DNA of 64,000 nucleotides from Marthasterias glacialis (lineage: Eukaryota > Echinodermata > Asteroidea > Forcipulatida > Asteriidae), in assembly GCA_911728455.2 (NCBI GenBank), contig OU452229.1, forward strand, positions 4,891,574-4,955,573, read 5' to 3'. Under the pieces are notes generated by a model. That model saw only the letters and a list, made by a program, of their open reading frames with translations, ran no database searches and was not told the DNA's origin. The position numbers were made by a program, and so were the translations under genes. Position 1 is the stretch's first letter; every line of letters begins with the position of its first letter. Of this stretch, positions 26,901-32,313 are shown one piece after another.

Positions 26901-28340
26901 ACAGCGCCAATAAGATTAGTATTTCTCACCATATAAAATGTTTAAGACATCATATCACATTGATGTCGTGGTTGATGTTTCAGTTATCTTCACTTTGAAT
27001 GCCATGACACTATTTCCGAAAACTGCCTGATTTTGGTTTGGGGCATCACAATGAACCTTTTTTTGAAAAGGTGCTTTGAGATTTGTTGTTCATCTACAAG
27101 GCTAAATCACAGTAGGTTAATGGGAGACTTTGGAACGCTTGGTGGCAGCAGACTTGTCAGATAAGTGTCCATTGTTTGCATAGTTTTGAGGATGCGCAAA
27201 TTTCAAAGAAAAATGGATTTACCTGGTAAGTCTGCTGCCACCTACTGTCCTCAAAAGTCTGCCATTGGGAATTACCATATTTGAAAAAAATATTAATATT
27301 GTGTGTGTCTTCCTTCTGTCTTTCTTCAGGAACACTACAAGAATCTTCTAGACTTGACAAAAAGTGCACGGGACAACTACAATGCCATGATCCGTCAGTT
27401 TCAGCAGGAGGCAGAAGCAGCCAGCACCGTGGTGCCATTCTCCAAACACCGCCACCATCTGGGCCATTATCGCAACCTGTCTGGCTGCAGCGGCATCTCC
27501 TTCACCAGTGTCATCTCAGAGCCCATATCAGAGGACTATCCGGACCCGGAGCCAGAGGTGGACAGCCGGGGCAACGAGATCGTCCGGGAGGTGCGTTTCA
27601 ACGATGCCGTCAAGACGGCCGAGTATGCCATGGCGGCACCGGTGTCCACCCTGACCACTTGTGAGTTTGTGGACACTGACGATACCACGGGAGGATATGA
27701 GAGCGACCGTGGTTTCAGTCAAGAGGGTGCACACAGTGAGGACAGTGGAACGGTAGAACAGGGTGCGTCCAAGACCTCCTCAGAGACACTAGAAGCTGCT
27801 GAGCTTGACGACGTCGACTGTGAAGATAACGACGATGCCTATGATCTGAGTGATGTGGACGAAGATGACGAATTAGACGCCATCGACACACATTACCGTC
27901 CGCATAATTGTGTCGACGGAGAAGATGACGAGGATGATGAAGAAGAGGAGGACCTTGGAGGGATTTCGATCCTGAATAATAAGACTGCCCTTCCGTTGGA
28001 TAAGGAACGGATTGCGGACTGGGTGGCGGAAGCCCAGAGTGTCATTCAAACTCTGGCTATCACTGACAATGATAATGACGAAGGTGCTGCCAAGTCGGAC
28101 ACGATCCTCACATCCAGGTCACCAGAATGTTGTGACTCGGAGACGTCAACTCCTCAACCCAGCAGCCAGTGCCACCGACCCCTCGACCAGAACACTCCTG
28201 TTGGTTGTCAAAATGTAGAAGAGCAAATGAAAACTGATAAGAAGACATCGGTGAAAAGTAAAAGCAGGGAAGTACCGAGGAATGTCGAGGATCATCTATG
28301 TGAAAACCAAACTGCTTTCATACCAAAGGAATCTGCTTGA
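2936..28340 (+). CDS. SECISBP2L: SECIS-binding protein 2-like (SECISBP2L), 15 coding exons, 1399 aa
   Basis: Proteins of this family bind the SECIS hairpin in selenoprotein mRNAs and the ribosome, and promote UGA decoding as selenocysteine. Coding exons: 2936-2965, 6820-7112, 8821-9205, 9925-10066, 11847-12874, 16226-16399, 18632-18748, 21375-21578, 21899-22062, 22253-22326, 23380-23581, 24896-25001, 25582-25696, 26588-26742, 27330-28340. They sum to 4200 nt with matching phases at every junction. Diagnostic motifs in order are LSAEVEPFIPG, CYPFVQD, SQTDFPDDIANK, DSDSGYYSPKH, EYSEI, LGDMLAALEKQQQ, HNPLDSSAP, ALKRVILKERE, IHSRRFREYCNQ, MGLREVTKHLKL, IQSKGGLDEAL, FALGRKALGR and VPVSVVGIFNYDGAQ. 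The N- and C-terminal motifs match the '2-like' paralogue rather than vertebrate SECISBP2. The protein is longer than human SECISBP2L (about 1100 aa), mainly through the Q/P-rich exon 5 and the acidic tail. The start is fixed by the in-frame TAG before the ATG. Confidence 0.95.
5283..5641. mobile_element. MITE-1 copy 1 (TTAA-type, AGCCCCAGCTC termini)
   Basis: Terminal inverted repeats AGCCCCAGCTCAACATTGG and the complement of CCAATGTCGAGCTGGGGCT bound a non-coding 359-bp element. A second copy sits in FECH intron 3 at 58151-58531 with the same interior (for example CTCACTGAGACGAAAACT). Flanks are TTAG on the left and TTAA on the right, consistent with a decayed TTAA target duplication (piggyBac type). 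Confidence 0.85.
6215..6625. repeat. Degenerate minisatellite, CCAACA core
   Basis: Roughly eight to ten variable units of about 40-50 bp end in TCCAACA, preceded by forms such as CATAC, CAAAG or CATAG. A larger duplication is suggested by two similar segments, TGTTTGATTTTAACTGACT near 6341 and a TGTTGGATTTTGACTGACC near 6629. Confidence 0.7.
6820..7112 (+). CDS. SECISBP2L: SECISBP2L exon 2
   Basis: The acceptor is TTTTCAG|G and the donor is AG|GTGAG (ends phase 2). It encodes residues 11 to about 108, with LSAEVEPFIPG near the start and YLTNCYPFVQD at the end; both are N-terminal hallmarks of the family. The middle is rich in His, Pro and Ser and probably disordered. Confidence 0.95.
7113..8820 (+). 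other. SECISBP2L intron 2
   Basis: The intron is 1.7 kb. It contains one inverted-repeat MITE-2 relative at 8657-8789. The segment around 7890-8110 has partial self-complementarity (AAGCAAAGAG / CTCTTTGC) that may be an older relic. No coding or RNA gene is seen. Confidence 0.7.
8657..8789. mobile_element. MITE-2 related hairpin element
   Basis: Outer arms GGGCCCAATTTCGTGG and the complement of CCATGAAATTTGGCCC enclose inner complementary parts such as GCGGAATTCTACGC / GCGCAGAATTC. The termini match the GGGCCCAATTTCAT family seen at 18098-18290, 20871-21062 and 59457-59657, but the interior differs. Confidence 0.65.
8821..9205 (+). CDS. SECISBP2L: SECISBP2L exon 3
   Basis: The acceptor is TTTTTAG|T and the donor AGG|GTAAGG (ends phase 0). 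It encodes residues 108-236 and carries EMRWQSYPP, which corresponds to the conserved D-I-R-W-Q motif of vertebrate SECISBP2L, followed by a Pro/Gln/Tyr-rich low-complexity stretch. Confidence 0.93.
9206..9924 (+). other. SECISBP2L intron 3
   Basis: The intron is 719 bp. A short inverted repeat (CCCTTACCCTG near 9281, CAGGGTAAAGGG near 9381) bounds about 110 bp and may be a small MITE. Nothing else is recognised. Confidence 0.65.
9925..10066 (+). CDS. SECISBP2L: SECISBP2L exon 4
   Basis: The acceptor is TTTCACCAG|C and the donor ACAG|GTAAAC (ends phase 1). It encodes residues 237-284, Ser/Arg/Lys-rich, ending in VCVDTGSQT, which continues across the junction as the conserved QTDFP motif. That continuity confirms the join to 11847. 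Confidence 0.93.
10067..11846 (+). other. SECISBP2L intron 4
   Basis: The intron is 1.78 kb. It contains a SINE-D fragment (about 10165-10215, - strand), a decayed MITE-2 copy (10585-10777) and a short SINE-tail-like fragment near 11081-11145. The coding-looking sequence at 11741-11846 is intron: the exon frame continues upstream by chance, but the phase-1 acceptor at 11846 restores the conserved protein. Confidence 0.7.
10585..10777. mobile_element. MITE-2 (decayed copy)
   Basis: It opens with GGGGGCCTCATTCCATGGAG and keeps internal family blocks such as ACCAGTCACA and GGCTGGTAAC. The right end (TTAAGAGCTTTATAACACTA) is eroded. Confidence 0.55.
11847..12874 (+). CDS. SECISBP2L: SECISBP2L exon 5 (large Q/P-rich exon)
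   Basis: The acceptor is TTGTTGTCCAG|A and the donor ACG|GTGAGT (ends phase 0). It encodes residues 284-626. It contains TDFPDDIANKTLAEKP, DSDSGYYSPKHAK, a Gln/His/Pro-rich stretch, a basic KRKKKKDRKR cluster that could act in nuclear or nucleolar targeting, and GDFPELS, matching the EFPNL-type motif of SBP2. At 1028 bp it is much larger than the neighbouring internal exons. Confidence 0.95.
13893..14019. repeat. Dispersed 127-bp repeat, copy 1
   Basis: This closely matches 30630-30756 over its whole length, including TTTAAGCACAGAATGCTGCC, GGTTGGTAGCCACCAAA and CTCCACCGGTGTTTCG. No termini typical of a transposon are visible. Confidence 0.75.
14945..15175. repeat. Cluster of palindromic GTACATGTAC repeats
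   Basis: Many copies of TGTACA, ACATGT and GTACATGTAC occur, including TATGTACATGTACATGTACA near 15100. Units are spaced irregularly rather than in a clean tandem array. Confidence 0.8.
15515..15605. repeat. Second ACATGTACAT cluster
   Basis: It contains ACATGTACATGC, GTACATGTACATC and ATGTACATGTATGC within 90 bp, the same motif as the 14945-15175 cluster. Confidence 0.75.
16226..16399 (+). CDS. SECISBP2L: SECISBP2L exon 6
   Basis: The acceptor is CCCCCAACAG|A and the donor AAG|GTGTGT (phase 0). It encodes residues 627-684 and ends in a basic, Ala-rich KKAILAAQAAAK stretch that matches the K-K-A-L-A-A-A-L-A motif just before EYSEI in vertebrate SECISBP2L. Confidence 0.93.
17954..18097. mobile_element. 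MITE-2 related element (variant a)
   Basis: The ends GCGCCCGATTTCACAGAGCC and the complement of GGCTCGATTTCACAAAGAG are inverted. It contains a small internal palindrome CATCTTAAGATG. It directly abuts the next element. Confidence 0.65.
18098..18290. mobile_element. MITE-2 (GGGCCCAATTTCAT family)
   Basis: Inverted ends GGGCCCAATTTCATAGAGCT and the complement of AGCTCCATGAAATTGGGCCC bound 193 bp. Internal blocks (ACCAGCCAAAATA, TGTGACTGGTATCCTGCT) are shared with 20871-21062 and 59457-59657. Confidence 0.85.
18293..18580. mobile_element. MITE-2 related element (variant b)
   Basis: The ends TCCCGATTTCATAAAACTG and the complement of GGCTTTATGAAATTGGCA are inverted; TTTGCCAGTAAGCAAA and AGTCTATTTCATAAAC occur inside, with a second inverted pair (TTTATGAAATAGA), which suggests one element nested in another. 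Confidence 0.6.
18632..18748 (+). CDS. SECISBP2L: SECISBP2L exon 7
   Basis: The acceptor is TAAACAG|G and the donor GAG|GTAGGT (phase 0). It encodes residues 685-723: EYSEITEEQRQLQE, then PIEYDLGDMLAALE, the conserved L-D-L-G-D-M-L-A-A-L-E block at the start of the Sec-incorporation domain. Confidence 0.97.
18775..18893 (-). repeat. SINE-D, truncated copy
   Basis: It shares the segment GGTGAACAATTAACTTGACT plus the B-box-like GGATTTGAACC with the adjacent full copy, but lacks the A-box half. The two copies lie in direct tandem. Confidence 0.7.
18894..19046 (-). repeat. SINE-D with near-intact tRNA head
   Basis: On the - strand the head at 19046-18975 begins GGCTGGATAGCTCAGTTGG, with a perfect A box, and has B box GGTTCAAATCC. 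The acceptor-stem ends (GGCTGGA / TCCAGTC) can pair, but the anticodon stem does not fold, so this is a SINE head and not a tRNA gene. Confidence 0.8.
20871..21062. mobile_element. MITE-2 copy
   Basis: The inverted ends are GGGCCCACTTTCATAGACC and the complement of GCTCTATGAAATTGGGCCC. Internal blocks ACCAGTCACAGATGG and GGCTGGTAACC are shared with the other copies. Confidence 0.85.
21375..21578 (+). CDS. SECISBP2L: SECISBP2L exon 8
   Basis: The acceptor is CTTTTGCAG|A and the donor CTG|GTAAGA (phase 0). It encodes residues 724-791. It opens with KQQQETKAK, matching the KQQQ-AMKAR segment of vertebrate SECISBP2L that follows AALE, and is otherwise variable. Confidence 0.95.
21579..21898 (+). 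other. SECISBP2L intron 8
   Basis: The intron is 320 bp. On the - strand, 21735-21820 looks like an eroded tRNA-derived SINE head (GACTGAGCGGTTGAGTGG as A-box side, TTCGGATTCG as B-box side). The acceptor at its end reads CCAAG|GG, with A in place of the usual C or T at -3. Confidence 0.55.
21899..22062 (+). CDS. SECISBP2L: SECISBP2L exon 9 (Sec-incorporation domain)
   Basis: It begins after AAG (a less common acceptor) and ends GA|GTAAGA (phase 2). It encodes residues 792-846 and contains HNPLDSSAP, identical to a segment of vertebrate SECISBP2, and ALKRVILKEREENKR, the conserved basic core of the Sec-incorporation domain. Confidence 0.96.
22253..22326 (+). CDS. SECISBP2L: SECISBP2L exon 10
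   Basis: The acceptor is TCCCTTCAG|T and the donor GATG|GTAAGT (ends phase 1). It encodes residues 846-871, an acidic linker ending GLGLSQD that aligns with the ...EDTGLSMPSD linker of vertebrate SECISBP2L. Confidence 0.88.
22617..23058. mobile_element. MITE-3 copy 1 (TA target, CCAAT-bearing)
   Basis: The inverted ends GACCACTCCATTAAGCCCCG and the complement of CGGGGCTTAATGGATCGGTC are flanked by TA on both sides (Tc1/mariner type). The interior matches 53171-53629 in opposite orientation. TGATTGGTCAA lies just inside the right arm. Confidence 0.85.
23265..23352 (+). repeat. 44-bp tandem duplication with two 3' splice-site-like motifs
   Basis: Two copies of a unit containing TTCTTGTTTGTTTCAG followed by TTCATAATTTGCTTC lie back to back, with one or two base differences. 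The AG dinucleotides end at 23281 and 23325, exactly 44 nt apart. Confidence 0.95.
23380..23581 (+). CDS. SECISBP2L: SECISBP2L exon 11
   Basis: The acceptor is CTTCTTCGACAG|C after a good pyrimidine tract; the donor is GA|GTGAGT (phase 2). It encodes residues 871-938, a Ser/Pro/Met-rich stretch with SPVSQMSP and SGLSSP, which matches the TPVSQGSPASSGIGSP region of vertebrates, and ends IHSRRFRE, the entrance to the RNA-binding domain. An upstream in-frame acceptor at 23325 would add 18 residues. Confidence 0.93.
23813..23977 (-). repeat. SINE-B, near full-length
   Basis: On the - strand, CCTCGGTAGTCTAGTTGGTA (A-box region) is followed by GTGGGTTCGAATCCCACCCG (B box) and a TGTGGATTTTTTTTCACAGG tail, the same layout as the four copies at 42759-44346. 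It is not a tRNA gene because the anticodon arm is lost and the tail is shared with the SINE family. Confidence 0.88.
24335..24632 (-). repeat. SINE-C, near full-length
   Basis: The shared blocks, read on +, are AGAAACACCAGAGCAAACCC, TGCACTGGGTTCTTTTA, GACTTACTGCTTTACGTCCC and a tRNA-like head with CAAATCCACACTCTACTGAT. The plus-strand reference copy is 54414-54871. Confidence 0.85.
24668..24825 (-). repeat. SINE-C, truncated copy
   Basis: It contains GACCTACGGCTTTATGTCCC, GTCTCGCTTAAGGACACGGG and a head with CGGCCTCGGC. It lies directly to the right of another SINE-C, as if inserted in tandem. Confidence 0.75.
24896..25001 (+). CDS. SECISBP2L: SECISBP2L exon 12 (start of L7Ae RNA-binding domain)
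   Basis: The acceptor is CCTTTCAG|A and the donor AAG|GTATGG (phase 0). It encodes residues 938-973, YCNQVLDQDIDACCTTLLQ then VKFQDRQYQKDPTK, the strongly conserved start of the RNA-binding domain (vertebrate FQ-R-YQKDPV). Confidence 0.98.
25002..25581 (+). other. SECISBP2L intron 12
   Basis: The intron is 580 bp of A/T-rich sequence. No repeat family or RNA gene is recognised. Confidence 0.8.
25582..25696 (+). CDS. SECISBP2L: SECISBP2L exon 13 (L7Ae core)
   Basis: The acceptor is TTTTTCATCAG|G. It encodes residues 974-1012: AKSKRRIVMGLREVTKHLKL, then KIKCIIVSPNLERIQSK. The donor used to preserve the conserved IQSKGGLDE is AAAG|GTCAGG, which is weak; a better donor, GG|GTAAAT, lies 6 nt downstream in frame and would insert Gly-Gln. 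Confidence 0.96.
25697..26587 (+). other. SECISBP2L intron 13
   Basis: The intron is 891 bp. It has poly-C and poly-T runs near 26375-26450 but no recognised repeat, coding region or RNA gene. Confidence 0.7.
26588..26742 (+). CDS. SECISBP2L: SECISBP2L exon 14 (end of L7Ae domain)
   Basis: The acceptor is TTGTGTAACAG|G and the donor CAG|GTAAGT (phase 0). It encodes residues 1012-1063 with VPVVFALGRKALGRAVNKLV and PVSVVGIFNYDGAQ, nearly identical to vertebrate SECISBP2L and containing the L7Ae signature that contacts the SECIS kink-turn. Confidence 0.98.
26743..27329 (+). other. SECISBP2L intron 14
   Basis: The intron is 587 bp and carries one hairpin element of MITE-4 at 27119-27266; otherwise it is unremarkable. 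Confidence 0.8.
27119..27266. mobile_element. MITE-4 hairpin (AATGGGAGACTTT ends)
   Basis: The left arm AATGGGAGACTTTGGAACGC...GGTGGCAGCAGACTT pairs with the right arm AAGTCTGCTGCCACC...AGTCTGCCATT. Termini are shared with 31492-31622 and 62930-63057; a lone inner block (GGTGGCAGCAGACTTAC) is at about 30394. Confidence 0.85.
27330..28340 (+). CDS. SECISBP2L: SECISBP2L exon 15, acidic C-terminus and stop
   Basis: The acceptor is CTTTCTTCAG|G. It encodes residues 1064-1399. EHYKNLLDLTKSARDNYNAM continues the domain's C-terminal helix; LGHYRNLSGCSGISF and SVISEPISE match vertebrate SECISBP2L closely. Then come very acidic tracts (DDVDCEDNDD, EDDEDDEEEEDLG) and IADWVAEAQSVIQTL, corresponding to the vertebrate I-E-S-W-V-S-E-T-Q motif. 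The stop is TGA at 28338-28340. Confidence 0.97.
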   Translation, partial: EHYKNLLDLTKSARDNYNAMIRQFQQEAEAASTVVPFSKHRHHLGHYRNLSGCSGISFTSVISEPISEDYPDPEPEVDSRGNEIVREVRFNDAVKTAEYAMAAPVSTLTTCEFVDTDDTTGGYESDRGFSQEGAHSEDSGTVEQGASKTSSETLEAAELDDVDCEDNDDAYDLSDVDEDDELDAIDTHYRPHNCVDGEDDEDDEEEEDLGGISILNNKTALPLDKERIADWVAEAQSVIQTLAITDNDNDEGAAKSDTILTSRSPECCDSETSTPQPSSQCHRPLDQNTPVGCQNVEEQMKTDKKTSVKSKSREVPRNVEDHLCENQTAFIPKESA

Positions 28341-28459
28341 GGTAGCTTGTATTTTTGTCTCACATCTGGGTTTAAAAGTTAAAGTGAAACATGAAATAAT
28401 TTCCAATCATATGTAATCAAAGATGGAGAAGTAAGGTGTGAAAACTATGCAGAGTGGGG

Positions 28460-29520
28460 TATTGACCCTTTTGGGTCAGAAAGTCTTACCCTTTCTAGTT
28501 AGACTTTTGACCCATATTTGATCAGCAATCATCGTAGGGGGTTTGACTAATTTGGGTCAGATTTTGCATGTATCTGACGGTGACGTAGTACAGATTCAGA
28601 TCCTGTCTTTTCAGAATATTTACCCTGGCAAGTGGAGATAATTTGACCCAGTCTGGTCAGAGAATTTTACATGCTAAGCTATGCGATTGTGTTTGATAAC
28701 CAAAATTAGTCCTGTTTTTTTTTCCAGTTTGTTTGATCCTGTTAGAACAGGTGTCTCAGTAAGACCTGTCTCATTTGAGTAAACCAAGTAGTAATGGTTT
28801 AGGTTTTAAAGCGACCCTAAACCGGTCACTTTGCTGCTGTCTCATCCCTTCGCTTCATGATGCTACATCCGTTGTTTAGTGCATTACCATCCTAGACCCA
28901 GCTTAGATCATTTGACCCTTACTGATTAGGGTAAACTGACCCTGGCCAGGTTGAATTGACCCAGTCTGTTCATGTCATCAGACCAGGTGCCAGACCCATT
29001 ACCACCCAGATCATTGTGGCAAGCATATGATTTTTTCAGGATTTTTTTCCTGATTTCAGGATTTTCTCAAAATTTCCTTGAGCCATCAAATTTTCTTGAA
29101 AGCAGTAAAGCAGTCACTAAAGGGAGAAAGAAATAGTCCACATTGTGTCGAAAAGTGTAGTTTTGTATTTCTGGTGATGGACAGAGTCTGTAAACCTCCG
29201 GAATTGTAACATCTGGGAGGTTCCTGGTCCAGAATAAATAGGAACCCAGGCCTGCGAGCCATTTTTCAGGATTTTTCACCCTTGGCAAATCTCAGCCCTG
29301 TTATAGTTAGAAATGACTGACCCTAAACTAGTCAGTTTGACCCGATCCGGTTAGGCCATCAGACTGAAGTACAATGTAGGTTCCTGGCCCATTACCTACT
29401 TTTTTTAATTCGACCCTTACTAGTCAGTTTCAGGTCACTAGTATACTAGTCAGGTCAGTTTGCCACTGTTTGTTCATGCCAGCAGATTGTATCTGTTCTG
29501 GGATACCTGACCCATGACCT
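28460..29520. repeat. Field of TGACCC / GGGTCA half-sites
   Basis: About a dozen imperfect short palindromes share a TTTGACCC...(T)GGTCAG plan, for example TGACCCTTTTGGGTCA (28463-28478), TTTGACCCAGTCTGGTCAG (28642-28660), GACCCTAAACCGGTCAC (28813), CTGACCCTGGCCAGGTTG (28937) and GACCCTTACTAGTCAG (29406). Spacing is irregular, so it is not a simple satellite. Confidence 0.8.
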
Positions 29521-30629
29521 TATCTATTAAAGGTTAAGTATTCTTCCAGGTTTCGATCTCCGTTAAGCCTCTACTTTTACCACATATAAATTTGGTAAAA
29601 ACAGACTTCTTTGTAGCAATAATTTTATGGAATGACTCCAAGAGTTTTTAAATAATCGGAATAAATGAGATTGTCAGCTTTTAGCTGTGTATAATTAACA
29701 GTGTACATGTAAGTGTGAACGTATCGTAGGGAAAGGCAGGTGATGGCATTTTACTCTGTGGAGTGTAGGAGTTTGCAGCTGCCGTCATGATCCAGACACG
29801 TTCACAGGGTTAGACAAATTATTTCTTCGTCATTGTAATGTACATGAGAAAGTTTTTTAAAGCGAATGCTCATTCTCTTCTCTCGCTTGGTTCAGCATAC
29901 AACAATTAAAGTGTGACCGACCGTTATTTGAGCATGAATTTAAACTAGTTATCAAGAAATTTGCAGAGTTTTCCATTTTGTAGGGAATACGCTACCTTGC
30001 TTTTTGTTGTAAAGTGCCTTCTTAAACATCCCATTCCTTCTAGACACGCCCCTTGAAAAGTTGTATTTTGAAAAAAGGAAAGTTATTTTTAATTGCACAG
30101 AGATTACCTTTTCAAATATTTTGATATACATGTATCATTTTGTCATTATTGTCATAAGGTTTCTTTTGTTTATCTGCAAAATTGTTTGATCATTTTACAT
30201 TTTAGTTGTACTTTAGTTGACCAAGAGAAGAATACATGATCCTGATTGGAAGTAACTTTTGTAAATGTGAAAAAAAGAGAAGAATTTAGCAAGTTTGGCT
30301 ACATGGCTGGAGGGAGCGGCCATGTTGAAGTCCAGACTAATGGTGTCATCTGGCTGTTGATATAAAATCAAAGGTAGTCTTTCTGAGACACTTGGTGGCA
30401 GCAGACTTACTGGGTAAAATCCAGTGTTCTTGAAAATGTTTAGAGATGGCATCAACAATAGAAGCTTGCCTGGTATGGCCACTGTGACTTAGCGAGATTT
30501 CTCTGAATTGTTCTGGATGTTACCAAGTTATTCTTATGGAATTTATTTTACTACTAAAGTCATTTACATACATCCAGGCCCTTGTAAAGCCTTAACACAG
30601 TACTTGTGCTGTATTTTGACTTCACCAAG

Positions 30630-30756
30630 ATGCTTGCTCCATCTGCATTTAAGCACAGAATGCTGCCATTGATATGGGGTTATGGCGTGGTTGGTAGCCA
30701 CCAAACCCTCCACCGGTGTTTCGTGGATTTTTCATTTTCATTCACTTTCATCCCTG
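30630..30756. repeat. Dispersed 127-bp repeat, copy 2
   Basis: This is the partner of 13893-14019, matching along the whole length with scattered substitutions. Confidence 0.75.
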
Positions 30757-31491
30757 CTCACAGTCTCCCATTCGAAAAAGGCCATATTGTTTTGTTTGTT
30801 TGGTTGGTGCCTTTTTTTTGTGAACTCAATTCTGCTGCCCTCTTTTGACCACTTTACAAATAAATAATCACCCAAAAGCTCACTAAGAATGTGCACAAAA
30901 TCCTTTTCAAAATGTGAATTTTTTAAGGTATGTGATAATTGCATTGGGGATAAAGAGTGTTGTTTTTGTTTTGCCTTTTAAATGAAATTTTCACAGGTTG
31001 GATATTGGTATTCTTCCGTAGACCAATGGTGTATCATACCTTAAAGTGAAAAAAGAAAAAAAAAATCTATCCAAGGCTTTGTACATTTCAGCAAAATATT
31101 TATACATTCATGGAAATAGGCCGTATTTTTTGACAATAAGAGGGCGCAATACTAATTCCATTTTGAAAGTACCAAAAATTTATTTCAAAATATTAAAAAT
31201 ACAAATTTTCCAAGCAAATATCTTACACTGATTACATTGTAAAAATGTCAATAAAAAAAACCCTCAAAAGTTGTTTATTAGCTGCTTTATTAGGTAATTT
31301 ATTAATTTATTAATTGCAACTGGTTTAACACACTATTTCTATGGTATGACCCCCAATCTACCCCCAAAGGGCGCCCTCTTCCAGTAAAAAATAAGGCTTA
31401 TTGGGTAACATTTGCTGTGACTTTAAATCCTGCGGTGCATGAACGATTTGTAATAACACTAAGGCATGTGTGGAATGTCATCCACACATCT

Positions 31492-31622
31492 AATGGGAGA
31501 CTTTTGGACGGTGCTTTTTCACAGTTCTCACCAGTAGTACGCGTGCGCAGGACTACGTGCGCAATACTGAGCATGTGCGCACATGCCCAGAACTGTCATA
31601 AAAGGACTGTTGAGTCTCCATA
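31492..31622. mobile_element. MITE-4 related hairpin
   Basis: It begins AATGGGAGACTTTTGGACGG and ends in the inverted ACTGTTGAGTCTCCATAT; an inner pair (CACAGTTCT / AGAACTGT) is present. Confidence 0.6.
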
Positions 31623-32053
31623 TCTGATAAAATCAATAGCAGACCAAATCAAAGGGGGGAACCTAAAGTTATTGTGTTCGCACCATAATCTTTTGACCCA
31701 TGAAACCCAGCACATCAACAAAGGCACAACCTCCATACAGTGATGTTTATTAGTGCATTTTAAGCAAGCCTTCCTATGTCAAAGAGTGAATGAAATTTCA
31801 AAATGTTCAGTGCAAACCTATTAAGCAGTATCTAGCAGGAGGTGATGTGGAAAGGGGAAGGTAAACAAAAAAAAACATGAGTATTCATTTTTGTGTGGAG
31901 AGTCTCTTCCACACAGCCCTGCCCCGCAGGGTTTTAAGTTACAGGGAAGTTATCAGGGTCGTTTGTACATTTTGCTGGCGGCCTCTTGCAGCATTGCTGA
32001 GCTTGAAGACAGGAAGGATGTTTGCAATATGTTTTTTTGTTTATGATCTGAAA

Positions 32054-32313
32054 TAGACTGATCCATTAAGCCCCGCCCCTAAACGTATTGACCAATCACA
32101 GCATTGGCTAAATCACCACTGTACTCGTGGGCAGCTCAATGTGCCTCTCTTCAGTGCCACACTGCACAACATGAAGGCACACGCCATAATTATGAGCACA
32201 CATGATTACATTTTCCAATAGGATTTTTGTCGCGTCGGATTTTTGTCGGACTTTCAGTGGCGTACCCAAGGCCGTGATTGGTCAACACATATGGGGGCGG
32301 GGCTTAATCTATT
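32054..32313. mobile_element. MITE-3 copy 2 (shortened)
   Basis: The left end GACTGATCCATTAAGCCCCG and the right end GGGGCGGGGCTTAAT (last bases deleted) are inverted; TGACCAATCACAG and CCGTGATTGGTCA lie just inside both arms. TA flanks the left end. Confidence 0.8.

Larger units (their letters stand above)
28341..31260 (+). other. SECISBP2L 3' UTR and downstream DNA (3' end undefined)
   Basis: AATAAA hexamers occur at 29660-29665, 30859-30864 and 31250-31255, so the mRNA end cannot be fixed by sequence. The stretch includes the TGACCC/GGGTCA repeat field (28460-29520) and the second copy of the 127-bp dispersed repeat (30630-30756). No SECIS-like hairpin or gene is seen. Confidence 0.5.

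Noticed and set aside
28341-31260. SECIS element or selenocysteine autoregulation in the SECISBP2L 3' UTR
   Set aside because: No convincing SECIS core (non-canonical AUGA...GA quartet with the AA loop) was seen by eye; the protein also has no in-frame UGA before its stop.
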